From Acinetobacter sp. ANC 3832 (GTDB lineage Bacteria > Pseudomonadota > Gammaproteobacteria > Pseudomonadales > Moraxellaceae), in NCBI RefSeq assembly GCF_002135415.1, contig NZ_NEGJ01000004.1, positions 233,661-297,660 of the forward strand: a stretch of DNA of 64,000 nucleotides, written 5' to 3'. Positions 18,032 to 26,650 of the stretch are shown piece after piece. The notes beneath the pieces are model-generated. The model saw nothing but the letters and a program-made list of their open reading frames with translations, was not told the DNA's origin and did no database searches. Each line of letters opens with the position of its first letter. The first letter of the stretch is position 1. The position numbers were made by a program, and so were the translations under genes.

Positions 18032-18592
18032 TTAATCAGGTTGATTCATAATGAAAAAATATTGGCGGTAATATTTTAATTCTGCAATTGAATCACGAAT
18101 ATCATCCATTGCTAAATGTGATGCATTCTTTTTCAAGCCACTCATAATTTCAGGGCGCCAGCGTTTTGCTAACTCTTTCACTGAAGATACGTCTAAATTA
18201 CGATAATGGAAAAATTGTTCCATTTCAGGCATCAAACGGTGTAAGAATCGACGATCTTGGCAAATAGAATTTCCACACATTGGTGAGGTTTTAGGATTCA
18301 CCCATTTTTTCAAAAATTCTAAGGTTTGTACTTCAGCATCACGTGCCGTCAATTTACTACGGCGTACACGACTGACTAAACCAGATTGACCGTGTTGTTT
18401 TGTATTCCACTCATCCATTGCATTTAACACAATATCTGATTGATGTATTGCGAGTACAGGCCCTTCCGCAAGAATATTAAGATTACCATCCGTCACAATT
18501 GTAGCAACTTCAATAATTTGGTCGTTATCAGTATCAAGACCTGTCATTTCTAGGTCAATCCAAATCAAGCGGGTGTCTGGGGTGCTGCTCAT
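18032..18592 (-). CDS. orn: Oligoribonuclease
   Basis: Orn degrades 2-5 base RNAs to mononucleotides, including pGpG from cyclic-di-GMP turnover. The 186-residue product has the DEDDh exonuclease motifs: [24 protein letters not shown] (ExoI, residues 12-35), [34 protein letters not shown] (ExoII) and [25 protein letters not shown] (ExoIII with the catalytic His). It is divergent to rsgA, the same arrangement as in E. coli and Pseudomonas. Confidence 0.97.
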   Translation of the reverse strand: MSSTPDTRLIWIDLEMTGLDTDNDQIIEVATIVTDGNLNILAEGPVLAIHQSDIVLNAMDEWNTKQHGQSGLVSRVRRSKLTARDAEVQTLEFLKKWVNPKTSPMCGNSICQDRRFLHRLMPEMEQFFHYRNLDVSSVKELAKRWRPEIMSGLKKNASHLAMDDIRDSIAELKYYRQYFFIMNQPD

Positions 18593-18716
18593 AAATGTGC
18601 AATCTTATTAGGCTGAAAAATGACGATAGTAGCAAATTTCTTACATCTTCGCTGTAAATACTATGCTCATCATGCTATTTTTGCCTTCCAATGATCATGG
18701 TTTACTTAGGTTATGA

Positions 18717-19775
18717 ATGGCTTTAATTCGTAAACGTCGTTTAACTGAACAGCAACAACGCCGCATTCAGAAGCAACAAAAAACACGTCAAGAAGATGTA
18801 GATACTTCCGATGATTTAGAAGGTCTAGTGGTCCAACATTATGGACGACAACTCGAAGTACAAGCCCTTTCAGTACCTCATGAACATCCAGCAAAACCTA
18901 TCACCAAAGAAGGCGAACCTGAGCCTTCATGGAAAGAGATTGAGCTAGGCAGTGTTTGGCGTTGTCATACCCGTACTAATTTAGAATTATTGGTCACAGG
19001 CGACAGAGTGACATGGCAAGCAGATCCAAATACGGGCTTGGGCATTATCACCGCTATTCAGCCACGCCTGTCCTTATTAACGCGCCCTGACCGTTATCAT
19101 AAAGTTAAACCTGTTGCAGCCAATATCAGCTTAATTGTGATTGTATTTGCAGTACTGCCAGACCCTGCACCAACGTTGATCGACCGCTATTTGGTGGCAT
19201 GTGCAGATGCTGATATTCCTGCATTATTGGTTTTAAACAAAATTGATTTACTCAAAGAAGATGATACGTTATTAAAACTGGTTCAAGAATACCGTGATCT
19301 GGGCTATGAAGTTCTATTGACTCAGTCGGATGGTGATTTGACGGAATTGAGCCAACGGATTGATGGCGAAACAGTTGCCTTTGTTGGGCAATCTGGTGTG
19401 GGGAAAAGCTCGCTGATTAATACCATTCTTCCTGATGCAGCACAAAAAACCAATATTATCTCTGAAAACTCAGCACTGGGTCAGCACACCACTACATCTA
19501 CACGTTTAATTAGTTTTGGTGAAAATGGTGCTTTAATTGACTCTCCAGGGATTCGGGAATTTGGTTTATGGCATTTGAATTTAGATAAAATTGAAAATGG
19601 CTTTCCTGAGATTTTCAATTTGACAGGCCATTGTCAGTATCGAAATTGTACCCATACCCATGAGAAACAATGTGCTTTAAAACAAGCCGTTGAATCAGGT
19701 GAAATTTTATCGCGTCGTTTAGACAGTTATTTACGCTTAGTCGCTGAAATTACTGAGGCGCAACAAAAAAATTAA
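18717..19775 (+). CDS. rsgA: Ribosome small-subunit biogenesis GTPase RsgA
   Basis: RsgA checks late maturation of the 30S subunit. The 352-residue product has an OB-fold N-terminal domain (around residues 75-125), then a circularly permuted GTPase domain in the order NKIDLL (G4), GQSGVGKSSLINTIL (G1) and DSPGIREF (G3). The zinc knuckle follows as C-QYRN-C-THTHEKQ-C. The N-terminal KRRLTEQQQRRIQKQQKTR tail is basic, as in enterobacterial RsgA. The start is the ATG directly after the divergent orn promoter region. Confidence 0.96.
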   Translation: MALIRKRRLTEQQQRRIQKQQKTRQEDVDTSDDLEGLVVQHYGRQLEVQALSVPHEHPAKPITKEGEPEPSWKEIELGSVWRCHTRTNLELLVTGDRVTWQADPNTGLGIITAIQPRLSLLTRPDRYHKVKPVAANISLIVIVFAVLPDPAPTLIDRYLVACADADIPALLVLNKIDLLKEDDTLLKLVQEYRDLGYEVLLTQSDGDLTELSQRIDGETVAFVGQSGVGKSSLINTILPDAAQKTNIISENSALGQHTTTSTRLISFGENGALIDSPGIREFGLWHLNLDKIENGFPEIFNLTGHCQYRNCTHTHEKQCALKQAVESGEILSRRLDSYLRLVAEITEAQQKN

Positions 19776-19866
19776 TTTTCTTTAAATGTAGCCTTGAAGC
19801 AGTGATTTTGATCACCATATATATAGGCTATACTCTTCGCAGTTTTGATTTGTAATTAGGTGACTT

Positions 19867-20274
19867 GTGGAACGTTGGTTCGAGTTTATGGGGAATCATC
19901 CCTTTTTATTTGGTGCTTTAGGGGTATTTATCGTTTTGTTCTTCATTTTTGAAGGACAGCGTAATGGTCGTAAAATTTCACCACAATCACTGGGCATTTT
20001 AGTAAAAGCTAAAAATGCGATTTTGATTGATTTACGTGATGCGAAAGATTTCCGTGATGGTCACATTAGCGGCAGCCGTAACATTCCATATAGCCAAATT
20101 GCAAGTCACCTTGAAGAGTTAAAGTCTTCAGAGCGACCGCTCGTATTCATTTGTAATATGGGGCAAGTTGCAGGCAGTGCCTTACAACAAGTCGGTCATA
20201 AAGACAGTTATCGTCTTGATGGCGGTATAAGTAACTGGAAAGCCCAAGGCTTACCATTGGTTAAAGCAAAATAA
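19867..20274 (+). CDS. Membrane-anchored rhodanese-like protein (YibN type)
   Basis: The start is GTG. A hydrophobic anchor at residues 12-29 (FLFGALGVFIVLFFIFE) precedes a rhodanese domain: AILIDLRDAKDFRDGHISGSRNIP and the catalytic loop FICNMGQVAGSALQQ with its Cys. It is 135 residues long. It sits in front of grxC and secB, the order yibN-grxC-secB known from E. coli, which supports the assignment. The sulfur acceptor is unknown. gpsA, which follows secB in E. coli, is absent here. Confidence 0.9.
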   Translation: MERWFEFMGNHPFLFGALGVFIVLFFIFEGQRNGRKISPQSLGILVKAKNAILIDLRDAKDFRDGHISGSRNIPYSQIASHLEELKSSERPLVFICNMGQVAGSALQQVGHKDSYRLDGGISNWKAQGLPLVKAK

Positions 20275-20292
20275 GTTTAAGGAGTTAAAATC

Positions 20293-20550
20293 ATGACAGC
20301 TGAAGTAAAAGTTTATTCAACCACTTTCTGTCCATATTGCGTTCGCGCTAAACAACTTCTTGAGCGCAAAGGCGTTGCTTATACTGAAATCAATTTGGAT
20401 AAAGAAGATCCTGAAGTACGTATTGAGTTAACCCAAAAAACTAAGCATCGTACTGTGCCTCAGATCTTTATTAATGAACAATTTATTGGTGGTTTTGACC
20501 AGCTTTATGCTTTAGAAAAAGAAGGCAAACTTGACCAATTATTGGCTTAA
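20293..20550 (+). CDS. grxC: Glutaredoxin 3
   Basis: A glutathione-dependent thiol-disulfide oxidoreductase of 85 residues. The active site is CPYC in TTFCPYCVRAKQLLERKG. The glutathione-binding TVPQIFINEQFIGGFDQLYALE is complete, including the cis-Pro in TVPQ and GGFD. The ATG follows AAGGAG. It lies between the rhodanese gene (18 bases) and secB (46 bases) and is probably co-transcribed with both. Confidence 0.97.
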   Translation: MTAEVKVYSTTFCPYCVRAKQLLERKGVAYTEINLDKEDPEVRIELTQKTKHRTVPQIFINEQFIGGFDQLYALEKEGKLDQLLA

Positions 20551-20596
20551 CGTTTTATAGATATAGAACACCTCACACATATTAAGGAAATAAAGA

Positions 20597-21055
20597 ATGA
20601 GTGAAGAACAACAAGCTCAACCACAACTTGCTTTAGAACGTATTTATACGAAAGATATTTCTTTTGAAGTACCTGGGGCAGGTGTTTTTACTAAAGAATG
20701 GCAGCCTGAGTTAAACATCAACTTATCTTCTGCGGCAGAAAAAGTTGATCCAACTCATTTTGAAGTTTCTTTAAAAGTTGTTGTTCAAGCGAATAATGAC
20801 AATGAAACAGCTTTCATTGTTGATGTGACTCAAGCAGGTATTTTCCTGATTGATGGCATTGAAGAAGATCGCCTTCCATACATTCTGGGTGCTTATTGCC
20901 CGAACATTTTATTCCCTTTCCTTCGTGAAGCGGTGAATGATCTTGTAACTAAAGGTAGCTTCCCACAATTGCTTCTTACACCAATCAATTTTGATGCTGA
21001 ATTTGAAGCAAATATGCAACGTGCTACTGAAGCTGCTGCTGAAGGTCAAGCTTAA
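20597..21055 (+). CDS. secB: Protein-export chaperone SecB
   Basis: SecB is a tetrameric cytosolic chaperone that keeps precursors unfolded for SecA. The 152-residue product reads [15 protein letters not shown] near residue 15, [28 protein letters not shown], then the conserved [43 protein letters not shown]. It is acidic with a C-terminal Ala/Gln-rich tail. The start is preceded by AAGGA. A terminator follows. Confidence 0.98.
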   Translation: MSEEQQAQPQLALERIYTKDISFEVPGAGVFTKEWQPELNINLSSAAEKVDPTHFEVSLKVVVQANNDNETAFIVDVTQAGIFLIDGIEEDRLPYILGAYCPNILFPFLREAVNDLVTKGSFPQLLLTPINFDAEFEANMQRATEAAAEGQA

Positions 21056-21079
21056 TCTTTTTTAGATAAGCTGGCTGTT

Positions 21080-21105
21080 AAAAAGATCGTTTATACGGTC
21101 TTTTT
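21080..21105 (+). terminator. Terminator of the grxC-secB unit
   Basis: AAAAAGATCG pairs with CGGTCTTTTT (one G-U) around TTTATA, 25 bases after the secB stop. Confidence 0.85.
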
Positions 21106-21240
21106 TATGTCTTAAACGTCACTTAAACATCGTTTAGATTTCACATGAACAATTCTAAAAAACAACGATAATTCAGTTTTCAAAATATAATACTGCATTT
21201 AGGCATTGGAGCAAATTGCACAACCTAATCATAAATAAAC

Positions 21241-21852
21241 TTAAAAATTTTCAATGGTTCTAAATGTCAAATTCACGCGTATTGTATGTACTTTTTTACT
21301 GGGTGGAAGCCGATGTAACCAATAAGTTTGAGTTGTATCTTTCATCAAAAGTAGGCTTCCATGCTCCAGAAACAGTTCAACTTTTTCTTTACTCTGCTTA
21401 TGCTTAAATGCAAATTTTCGTACTGCACCAAAACTCAAAGAGCCAATTGTTCCATCTTTTTTTAGATCGGTTTCACCATCACTGTGCCAAGCCATTCCCT
21501 CATCGCCTGTGTGATACAAATTGAGTAAACACGAATTAAAGCTTTCACCTGCGTGGGCTTCAATCATTTTTTTTAATTCAAGTAATTCATCTGTCCAAGG
21601 CAACGCATATTTTGAAGTTTTAGAATACGTATATTCAAATGCTTGATCTCCATACCAAGCGACTTTACGCTTCGTTTTAATCCTTTTTCCGAAAATAACC
21701 GCTTCATCATTTTTCCAAATAATTTGATTGAGCAATCTCTCCAAATAATCATTGGCTTGATCATCACTCATAATTTTACCGTAGTAATGAACTGTTCCAT
21801 CCTGTGGAAGTAAATTTTTATTGGGGTCAACTTCGATATCAAATAGCTGCAC
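21241..21852 (-). CDS. alkB: Alpha-ketoglutarate-dependent dioxygenase AlkB
   Basis: AlkB directly demethylates 1-methyladenine and 3-methylcytosine in DNA and RNA using Fe(II) and 2-oxoglutarate. The 203-residue product has NSCLLNLYHTGDEGMAWHSDGE, with the iron-binding His-x-Asp in WHSD, the strand SLSFGAVRKFAFKHK, and a C-terminal TYWLHRLPPSKKVHTIRVNLTFR. That last segment supplies the third iron ligand and the Arg residues that bind 2-oxoglutarate. It lies 45 bases after the Ada-like gene on the same strand, mirroring the ada-alkB operon of E. coli. Confidence 0.95.
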   Translation of the reverse strand: MQLFDIEVDPNKNLLPQDGTVHYYGKIMSDDQANDYLERLLNQIIWKNDEAVIFGKRIKTKRKVAWYGDQAFEYTYSKTSKYALPWTDELLELKKMIEAHAGESFNSCLLNLYHTGDEGMAWHSDGETDLKKDGTIGSLSFGAVRKFAFKHKQSKEKVELFLEHGSLLLMKDTTQTYWLHRLPPSKKVHTIRVNLTFRTIENF

Positions 21853-21897
21853 TTTCTACCTCAGATAGGCTGATGGCATATAAAATTCTGTGTTTAT

Positions 21898-22767
21898 TTA
21901 TAATTCAGAACGCTGTGTTTGAACACCTTCCCAACCAATCATGGCTGTTTTACGGGTTGTTCCCCAATGGTATCCGCCAAAAGTCCCTGTAGATTGAATG
22001 ACGCGATGGCATGGAATCAGAAAAGCCACAGGATTGCTTCCTATTGCAGTTCCAACTGCACGAGAAGCTTTAGCATTTCCAATGGCATTGGCAAGTTCAC
22101 CGTAGGTTGAGAGCTGTCCCATTGGAATTTTGAGTAAACTCTCCCAAACTTTCAGCTGAAAATCAGTGCCTTTTAAATGTAGTTTGATCTTTGAAAGAGG
22201 ATTTACATGATGTTCAGATTGGTTTTTATCAAAAATAGCTAAAGCACTCTTCTGCATTTCATCTGTTTTCTTCGAATATTCAGCATTGGGAAACTTAGCT
22301 TGGAGTTGTTGGAAAGCTACATTTTCATCCTCAACAAAAGCCATCAAACAGATTCCTTTCGGTGTTGATGCAATAATCACTTTACCAAAGATAGTTTCTG
22401 CAAAATCATAATGAATTGCTAAGTTTTTACCGCCACTTTTATATTCGGCAGGCGTCATTCCTTCAATTTGAATAAATAAATCATGTAAGCGGCTGGTACT
22501 CGAAAGTCCTGTTTCAAACGTCGCATCAAAGATTGTACTATCGCGACTTTGTTTTAGAATGCCCTTCGCATGCTCTAAACTGATGTATTGCAAAAATTTC
22601 TTTGGACTTGTTCCCACCCATTCTGTAAATATTTTTTGAAAATGCGTTGGACTTAAATGAATATACTTTGCCACATCATCTAAATTGGGTTGTTCTTGAA
22701 AATTTTTCTGTAAATAGTCAATTGCTTCTGCAATACGATCAAATTGAATCTGTGAACGCATATTCAT
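21898..22767 (-). CDS. ada: Ada-like AraC regulator fused to O6-methylguanine-DNA methyltransferase
   Basis: The 289-residue protein combines an AraC-type DNA-binding domain (about residues 10-110: LDDVAKYIHLSPTHFQKIFTEWVGTSPKKFLQYI) with a C-terminal methyltransferase. The suicide Cys lies in LIPCHRVIQSTGTFGGYHWG near residue 255, after GTAIGSNP. The Cys-rich N-terminal domain with which E. coli Ada senses methylphosphotriesters is missing; E. coli Ada is about 354 residues. The gene heads an operon with alkB. How it senses damage without the N-terminal Cys cluster is open; MGMT self-methylation or constitutive expression are possible. Confidence 0.92.
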   Translation of the reverse strand: MNMRSQIQFDRIAEAIDYLQKNFQEQPNLDDVAKYIHLSPTHFQKIFTEWVGTSPKKFLQYISLEHAKGILKQSRDSTIFDATFETGLSSTSRLHDLFIQIEGMTPAEYKSGGKNLAIHYDFAETIFGKVIIASTPKGICLMAFVEDENVAFQQLQAKFPNAEYSKKTDEMQKSALAIFDKNQSEHHVNPLSKIKLHLKGTDFQLKVWESLLKIPMGQLSTYGELANAIGNAKASRAVGTAIGSNPVAFLIPCHRVIQSTGTFGGYHWGTTRKTAMIGWEGVQTQRSEL

Positions 22768-22866
22768 ACCTTGATTTTATCTTGGTTTTACCATAGCAAT
22801 AGCAAGGCAAATTGAAAATCTGAATCTTGTGCAGTTTTAATTTGAAGTCTCTTCGATCAAAATAAA

Positions 22867-22892
22867 AAAACCGTAAACATCGTTACGGTTTT
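22867..22892 (-). terminator. Terminator of cybC
   Basis: A 10-bp perfect stem (AAAACCGTAA with TTACGGTTTT) lies 16 bases after the cybC stop; the minus-strand T-run corresponds to the A-run at 22864-22870. Confidence 0.82.
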
Positions 22893-22908
22893 CGCCTTTT
22901 TAACAGAT

Positions 22909-23301
22909 TTATTTATACAGCTGATGCCCTTCATCTTTAATTTCAGCAAGTTTTTTTCCTGCAACTTTTGCTTCAGCTAATTTATTGTCTTGTACCAATG
23001 TCTTACTTTCCTGAATACCTGCAATCAATTTATCCAACTCAGCTTGATAACCCTGCACTTTTGCATCGGTTTTAGCCAATCCATGCAATGAATGCGGTGT
23101 CGCTGTTTTAGCATCCACTGCTGCCACTTGCATATTATTTAGAGCCGTTAAAGCTTCTTGTTGAGTGTTTGCTTGATTAAACGCTTTATAGTTTTTACCT
23201 AATGTTTTCATATTCTGTTCAAGGTCTGCTGCTCCCACCACACCACTGCTTAAAGTGATTATTGCGCTTAGACAGAGCGTGCTTAAAGTCTTTTTAATCA
23301 T
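22909..23301 (-). CDS. cybC: Cytochrome b562
   Basis: A periplasmic four-helix-bundle haem protein. A signal peptide of 24 residues ends in VVGA, giving a mature chain of 106 residues, the same as E. coli cytochrome b562. The mature N-terminus ADLEQNM places Met at position 7, and the C-terminal EGHQLYK places His at position 102, exactly the two haem ligands. The middle contains AVDAKTATPHSLH, like the E. coli ALDAQKATPP segment. There is no CXXCH motif, so the haem is non-covalent. The electron partner is unknown. Confidence 0.93.
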   Translation of the reverse strand: MIKKTLSTLCLSAIITLSSGVVGAADLEQNMKTLGKNYKAFNQANTQQEALTALNNMQVAAVDAKTATPHSLHGLAKTDAKVQGYQAELDKLIAGIQESKTLVQDNKLAEAKVAGKKLAEIKDEGHQLYK

Positions 23302-23435
23302 GTTGATATCCTATCTAATGGTATTACTGAAATATTATATTGCTGGAATATTATATTGTTGAAAAATAGCATCTGGCTTTTTTTAAGATTGACATTACTA
23401 AGCAATGTCAATCTCAACTTAAAGAGCATAAACAA

Positions 23436-23461
23436 AAAATGCAACTTTTCAGTTGCATTTT
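23436..23461 (-). terminator. Terminator of coaBC
   Basis: An 11-bp stem (AAAATGCAACT with AGTTGCATTTT) around TTTC lies about 40 bases beyond the coaBC stop. Confidence 0.82.
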
Positions 23462-23500
23462 AATGACGTGATTATTATTAATAACTCACTTTAATTTTCT

Positions 23501-24772
23501 TTAAACAGGTTCAATCTCATGATGTAAAGCATCATGAATGGCTTCTACCAATTGTTGTGCAATTTCTTGCTTTGATGCTTTTTCTAAATCACGTTTTTCC
23601 AATTGGTATTGATCTGCAAAAAACACGATCATGGCGTTTTCATCAGAAGCAAAACCAATATCTGCACGTGACACATCATTACAAGCAATCATATCAAGTT
23701 TTTTTGCAACTAACTTTCCTGCGGCATATTCTTCTACATTACGAGTTTCTGCGGCAAAACCGACCATAAATGGACGTTTAGTTTGTTGTGCAATAGTCGC
23801 AACAATATCAGGATTCTTCACTAAAGAAACATGCAACTCATCGCCTGCTTTCTTAATTTTATGCTCAGCAACTTCTGCAACGCGATAATCTGCAACCGCA
23901 GCCGTTGCAATAAAGATGTCACAACCTTCTTCAAGCTGATGCATACTTTCATCAAGCATTTTAATAGCAGAAGATACATTTATACGGCGTACACCATTGG
24001 GAGTATCTAAACTGACTGGACCTGCCAATAACGTGACTTTTGCACCAGCGGCATAACATGCTGCTGCAATTGCAAAACCCATTTTTCCAGTACTATGATT
24101 TGAAATATAGCGAACAGGATCAATTGCTTCACGTGTTGGACCTGCTGTCACAACCACACGTTTACCTGCCAACATACCAAATTTTTCGGCAATGGCACGT
24201 TGCGCACGATGGAAGTAATCAATGACTTGTTGCGCTAAATCTTCAGGTTCAGGCATGCGACCTAAACCCACATCCCCACATGCCTGTGAACCTGCATCGG
24301 GCATAATCACATGTACACCATCTTCAACAAGTGTATTCAAATTACGCTGCGTTGCTTTGGCTGCCCACATTTGCTGATTCATTGCAGGTGCAACCCAAAC
24401 AGGTGCTTTGGTGGCTAAATATAAGGTACTGAGTAAATCATCGGCTAAACCCGCTGCAAATTTCGCAAGGGTGTCACAACTGGCTGGCGCAACCAAAACC
24501 AAATCTGCCCAACGTGCTAATTCGATATGCCCCATGCCTGCTTCAGCTTCAGAATCGAGTAATGTCGTATGCACAGGATTGCCTGACAAAGCTTGAAAAG
24601 TCAGTGGTGTAATAAATGCTTGCGCACCTTGGGTCATAACCACACGCACATCAAACCCAAAATCTTTGAGTCGACGGACTAAAATTGCACTTTTATAAGC
24701 TGCGATACCGCCTGTAACAGCGAGAATAATCTTTTTATTGGAAATCACACTAAGATCGAAACTCACGATCAA
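23501..24772 (-). CDS. coaBC: Bifunctional phosphopantothenoylcysteine decarboxylase/phosphopantothenate-cysteine ligase
   Basis: CoaBC makes 4'-phosphopantetheine for coenzyme A. The 423-residue product has the flavin decarboxylase domain first (LAVTGGIAAYKSAILVRRL near residue 16; APAMNQQMW; ACGDVGLGRMPEP with the catalytic Cys). The ligase domain follows, with VVTAGPTREAIDPVRYISNHSTGKMGFA, FIATAAVADYRV and a late KLVAKKLDMIACND. Both halves look intact. The likely start is this ATG (MIVSFDLSVISNKKIIL). It is divergent from radC, as dfp and radC are neighbours in many proteobacteria. Confidence 0.97.
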   Translation of the reverse strand: MIVSFDLSVISNKKIILAVTGGIAAYKSAILVRRLKDFGFDVRVVMTQGAQAFITPLTFQALSGNPVHTTLLDSEAEAGMGHIELARWADLVLVAPASCDTLAKFAAGLADDLLSTLYLATKAPVWVAPAMNQQMWAAKATQRNLNTLVEDGVHVIMPDAGSQACGDVGLGRMPEPEDLAQQVIDYFHRAQRAIAEKFGMLAGKRVVVTAGPTREAIDPVRYISNHSTGKMGFAIAAACYAAGAKVTLLAGPVSLDTPNGVRRINVSSAIKMLDESMHQLEEGCDIFIATAAVADYRVAEVAEHKIKKAGDELHVSLVKNPDIVATIAQQTKRPFMVGFAAETRNVEEYAAGKLVAKKLDMIACNDVSRADIGFASDENAMIVFFADQYQLEKRDLEKASKQEIAQQLVEAIHDALHHEIEPV

Positions 24773-24880
24773 GCCACCTTTCTATTGCAGTGGCGCTCAC
24801 AATATCATTAAATAAAGCCGTTCCCAAGAAATTCATTCGGGAAAAGTGAAAAGTAAAATAAATAAAAACAGAGATAAATC

Positions 24881-25585
24881 ATGAATAATTCAATTAAACA
24901 GTGGCCAGAGCAAGAACGTCCAAGAGAGCGACTATTACAACAAGGGGCTGAAAGTCTATCTGATGCTGAACTGTTGGCAATTTTTTTAAGGTCAGGCTCA
25001 AAGCAACATTCAGCAGTTGAACTCGCACGATTGTTAATTCAACATTTTGGGGGCTTAAATCCAGTTTTTGATTCATCACTAGAAGATTTATGCCAATTTC
25101 ATGGCATTGGTGATACCAAATATTCACAACTGATGGCTGTGAAAGAACTCGGGCGACGCTACCTAAAGCATCATCTTTATCAAGGGATGGATTTAAGTCG
25201 TTCTGATTTAATTCGAGATTATTTACGCTATGAATTGATTGGTGAAACTCAGGAAGTATTTGCTGTCCTATGTTTAGACAGCCAATTACGTAAATTAGAT
25301 TTTAAAAAAATGTTTTTTGGCTCTATCAATTATTGCAATGTGTCCATCAATCAAGTGCTCCGTTATGCCATTCAAAAGCAGGCAACTTATATTGTGATTG
25401 CACACAATCATCCTAAAGGTTTTGCTAAGCCTTCTAGAGAAGATTACGATTTGACACAACAAATTTTAAAAGCCTGTGAATTGGTCGAAATCAGGCTTTT
25501 AGACCATATTATTATTGCAACTGAACAAAGTTATTCTTTTACTGAACATGGTCTGCTCAAAAGCATGACAACAATGCCGAAATAA
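24881..25585 (+). CDS. radC: RadC/JAB-domain protein
   Basis: The 234-residue product has an N-terminal helix-hairpin-helix-like part (RPRERLLQQGAESLSDAELLAIFLRSGS). The C-terminal JAB/MPN metalloprotease-like domain shows YVIAHNHP-type IVIAHNHPKGFAKPSREDYDLTQQ, where the His-x-His...Asp metal set is intact. It ends LLDHIIIATEQSYSFTEHGLL. Annotated as RadC by family; the original claim of a DNA-repair role has been questioned. It follows the coaBC promoter in divergent orientation. No mobile-element genes are nearby, so it is the housekeeping copy. Confidence 0.93.
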   Translation: MNNSIKQWPEQERPRERLLQQGAESLSDAELLAIFLRSGSKQHSAVELARLLIQHFGGLNPVFDSSLEDLCQFHGIGDTKYSQLMAVKELGRRYLKHHLYQGMDLSRSDLIRDYLRYELIGETQEVFAVLCLDSQLRKLDFKKMFFGSINYCNVSINQVLRYAIQKQATYIVIAHNHPKGFAKPSREDYDLTQQILKACELVEIRLLDHIIIATEQSYSFTEHGLLKSMTTMPK

Positions 25586-25644
25586 GATTGACAAAGAAAT
25601 ATGAACGGGTAGCATCAAGTTAAAAATATTCTGATCCAAATAAC

Positions 25645-26556
25645 ATGATTGTTCGTGAACAAAACGATACGCTAAAACTATTATTCTCATGGCGTGGCAC
25701 AATTTTACCGAAAGTATTGCCTCCTTTAGGCTTTGTCATGCTCATTTCAGCCATTGTCGGTGGCATTGAATATACCAATTTATATCGCTTTCCAGAATTA
25801 CCGTTGGTAGGCTTTACCTTAATTGGTGTGGTACTTTCAATTTTTCTGGGTTTTAAAAATACGGCATGTTATGACCGCTGGTGGGAAGCACGTAAACTTT
25901 GGGGCATGCTGATTGCCAATGCACGCCATTTTGATCGAGACTGTCGTTTTTTCCCACAAGGTCGCCGAGAACGTATTATTCAGCATGTTATTGTGTTTGC
26001 AAATGTACTTAGAGACCGTCTCAGACATCAAACAGCAAATCCTGATGCTTTAATTGAAACAAGCGGAATGAGTCAACATGCTTTGACTCAGCTTTATCAA
26101 CAAAATAATGCACCGCAATACACGCTCAGTTTAATTCAATGGGAGTTGATGCAAGCGCTCAGAGAAGGTGAAATTTCAGATATTATTTACACCCAATTGA
26201 ATGAGCATGTGAATGAGTTGAGTCTTGTTCAAACAGGTTGTGATCGAATTGCAACAACCCCTTTACCCTTTGCTTATTCGGTATTACTGAATCGTACTGT
26301 ATATTTCTTTTGCTTCATGTTGCCTTTTAGTTTGGGTTCTTTATTGGGTTTAGCAACACCATTATTGGTTGGGATTTTAGCTTATACTTTTTTAGGTTTA
26401 GATGCGCTCAGTAGCGAAATTGAAGAACCATTCGGTACACAAAGTAACGACTTACCTTTAGATTCTATGGTCAGAATGATTGAAATTGAACTTCTTGGAA
26501 CACTAGGAAAACCAACGCCGCCACCGATTCAAGCACACGATCATAATTTGCTTTAA
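25645..26556 (+). CDS. Bestrophin-family (RFP-TM/DUF) chloride-channel-like protein
   Basis: The 303-residue product belongs to the bestrophin/UPF0187 family. It has two hydrophobic pairs, near residues 20-75 and 205-255, and the characteristic SIFLGFKNTACYDRWWEARKLWGMLIANARHFDRD. The Arg/Trp-rich segment and a C-terminal EIEEPFGTQSNDLPLDSMVRMIEIELL are hallmarks. Bacterial members form pentameric channels in the inner membrane. It starts about 60 bases after radC on the same strand, possibly a read-through pair. Confidence 0.9.
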   Translation: MIVREQNDTLKLLFSWRGTILPKVLPPLGFVMLISAIVGGIEYTNLYRFPELPLVGFTLIGVVLSIFLGFKNTACYDRWWEARKLWGMLIANARHFDRDCRFFPQGRRERIIQHVIVFANVLRDRLRHQTANPDALIETSGMSQHALTQLYQQNNAPQYTLSLIQWELMQALREGEISDIIYTQLNEHVNELSLVQTGCDRIATTPLPFAYSVLLNRTVYFFCFMLPFSLGSLLGLATPLLVGILAYTFLGLDALSSEIEEPFGTQSNDLPLDSMVRMIEIELLGTLGKPTPPPIQAHDHNLL

Positions 26557-26581
26557 TTTAAACTTTCTTATCTAAAACTGC

Positions 26582-26614
26582 CCCTAAATATCATGATCAT
26601 AAAGCTATTTAGGG
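26582..26614. terminator. Hairpin between convergent bestrophin and AidB-like genes
   Basis: CCCTAAATA and TATTTAGGG pair over a 15-base loop. There is no strong T-run, so the terminator call is moderate. Confidence 0.5.
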
Positions 26615-26650
26615 ATGATTACATTGATTAAAATAGAAAAACCAGTTCAA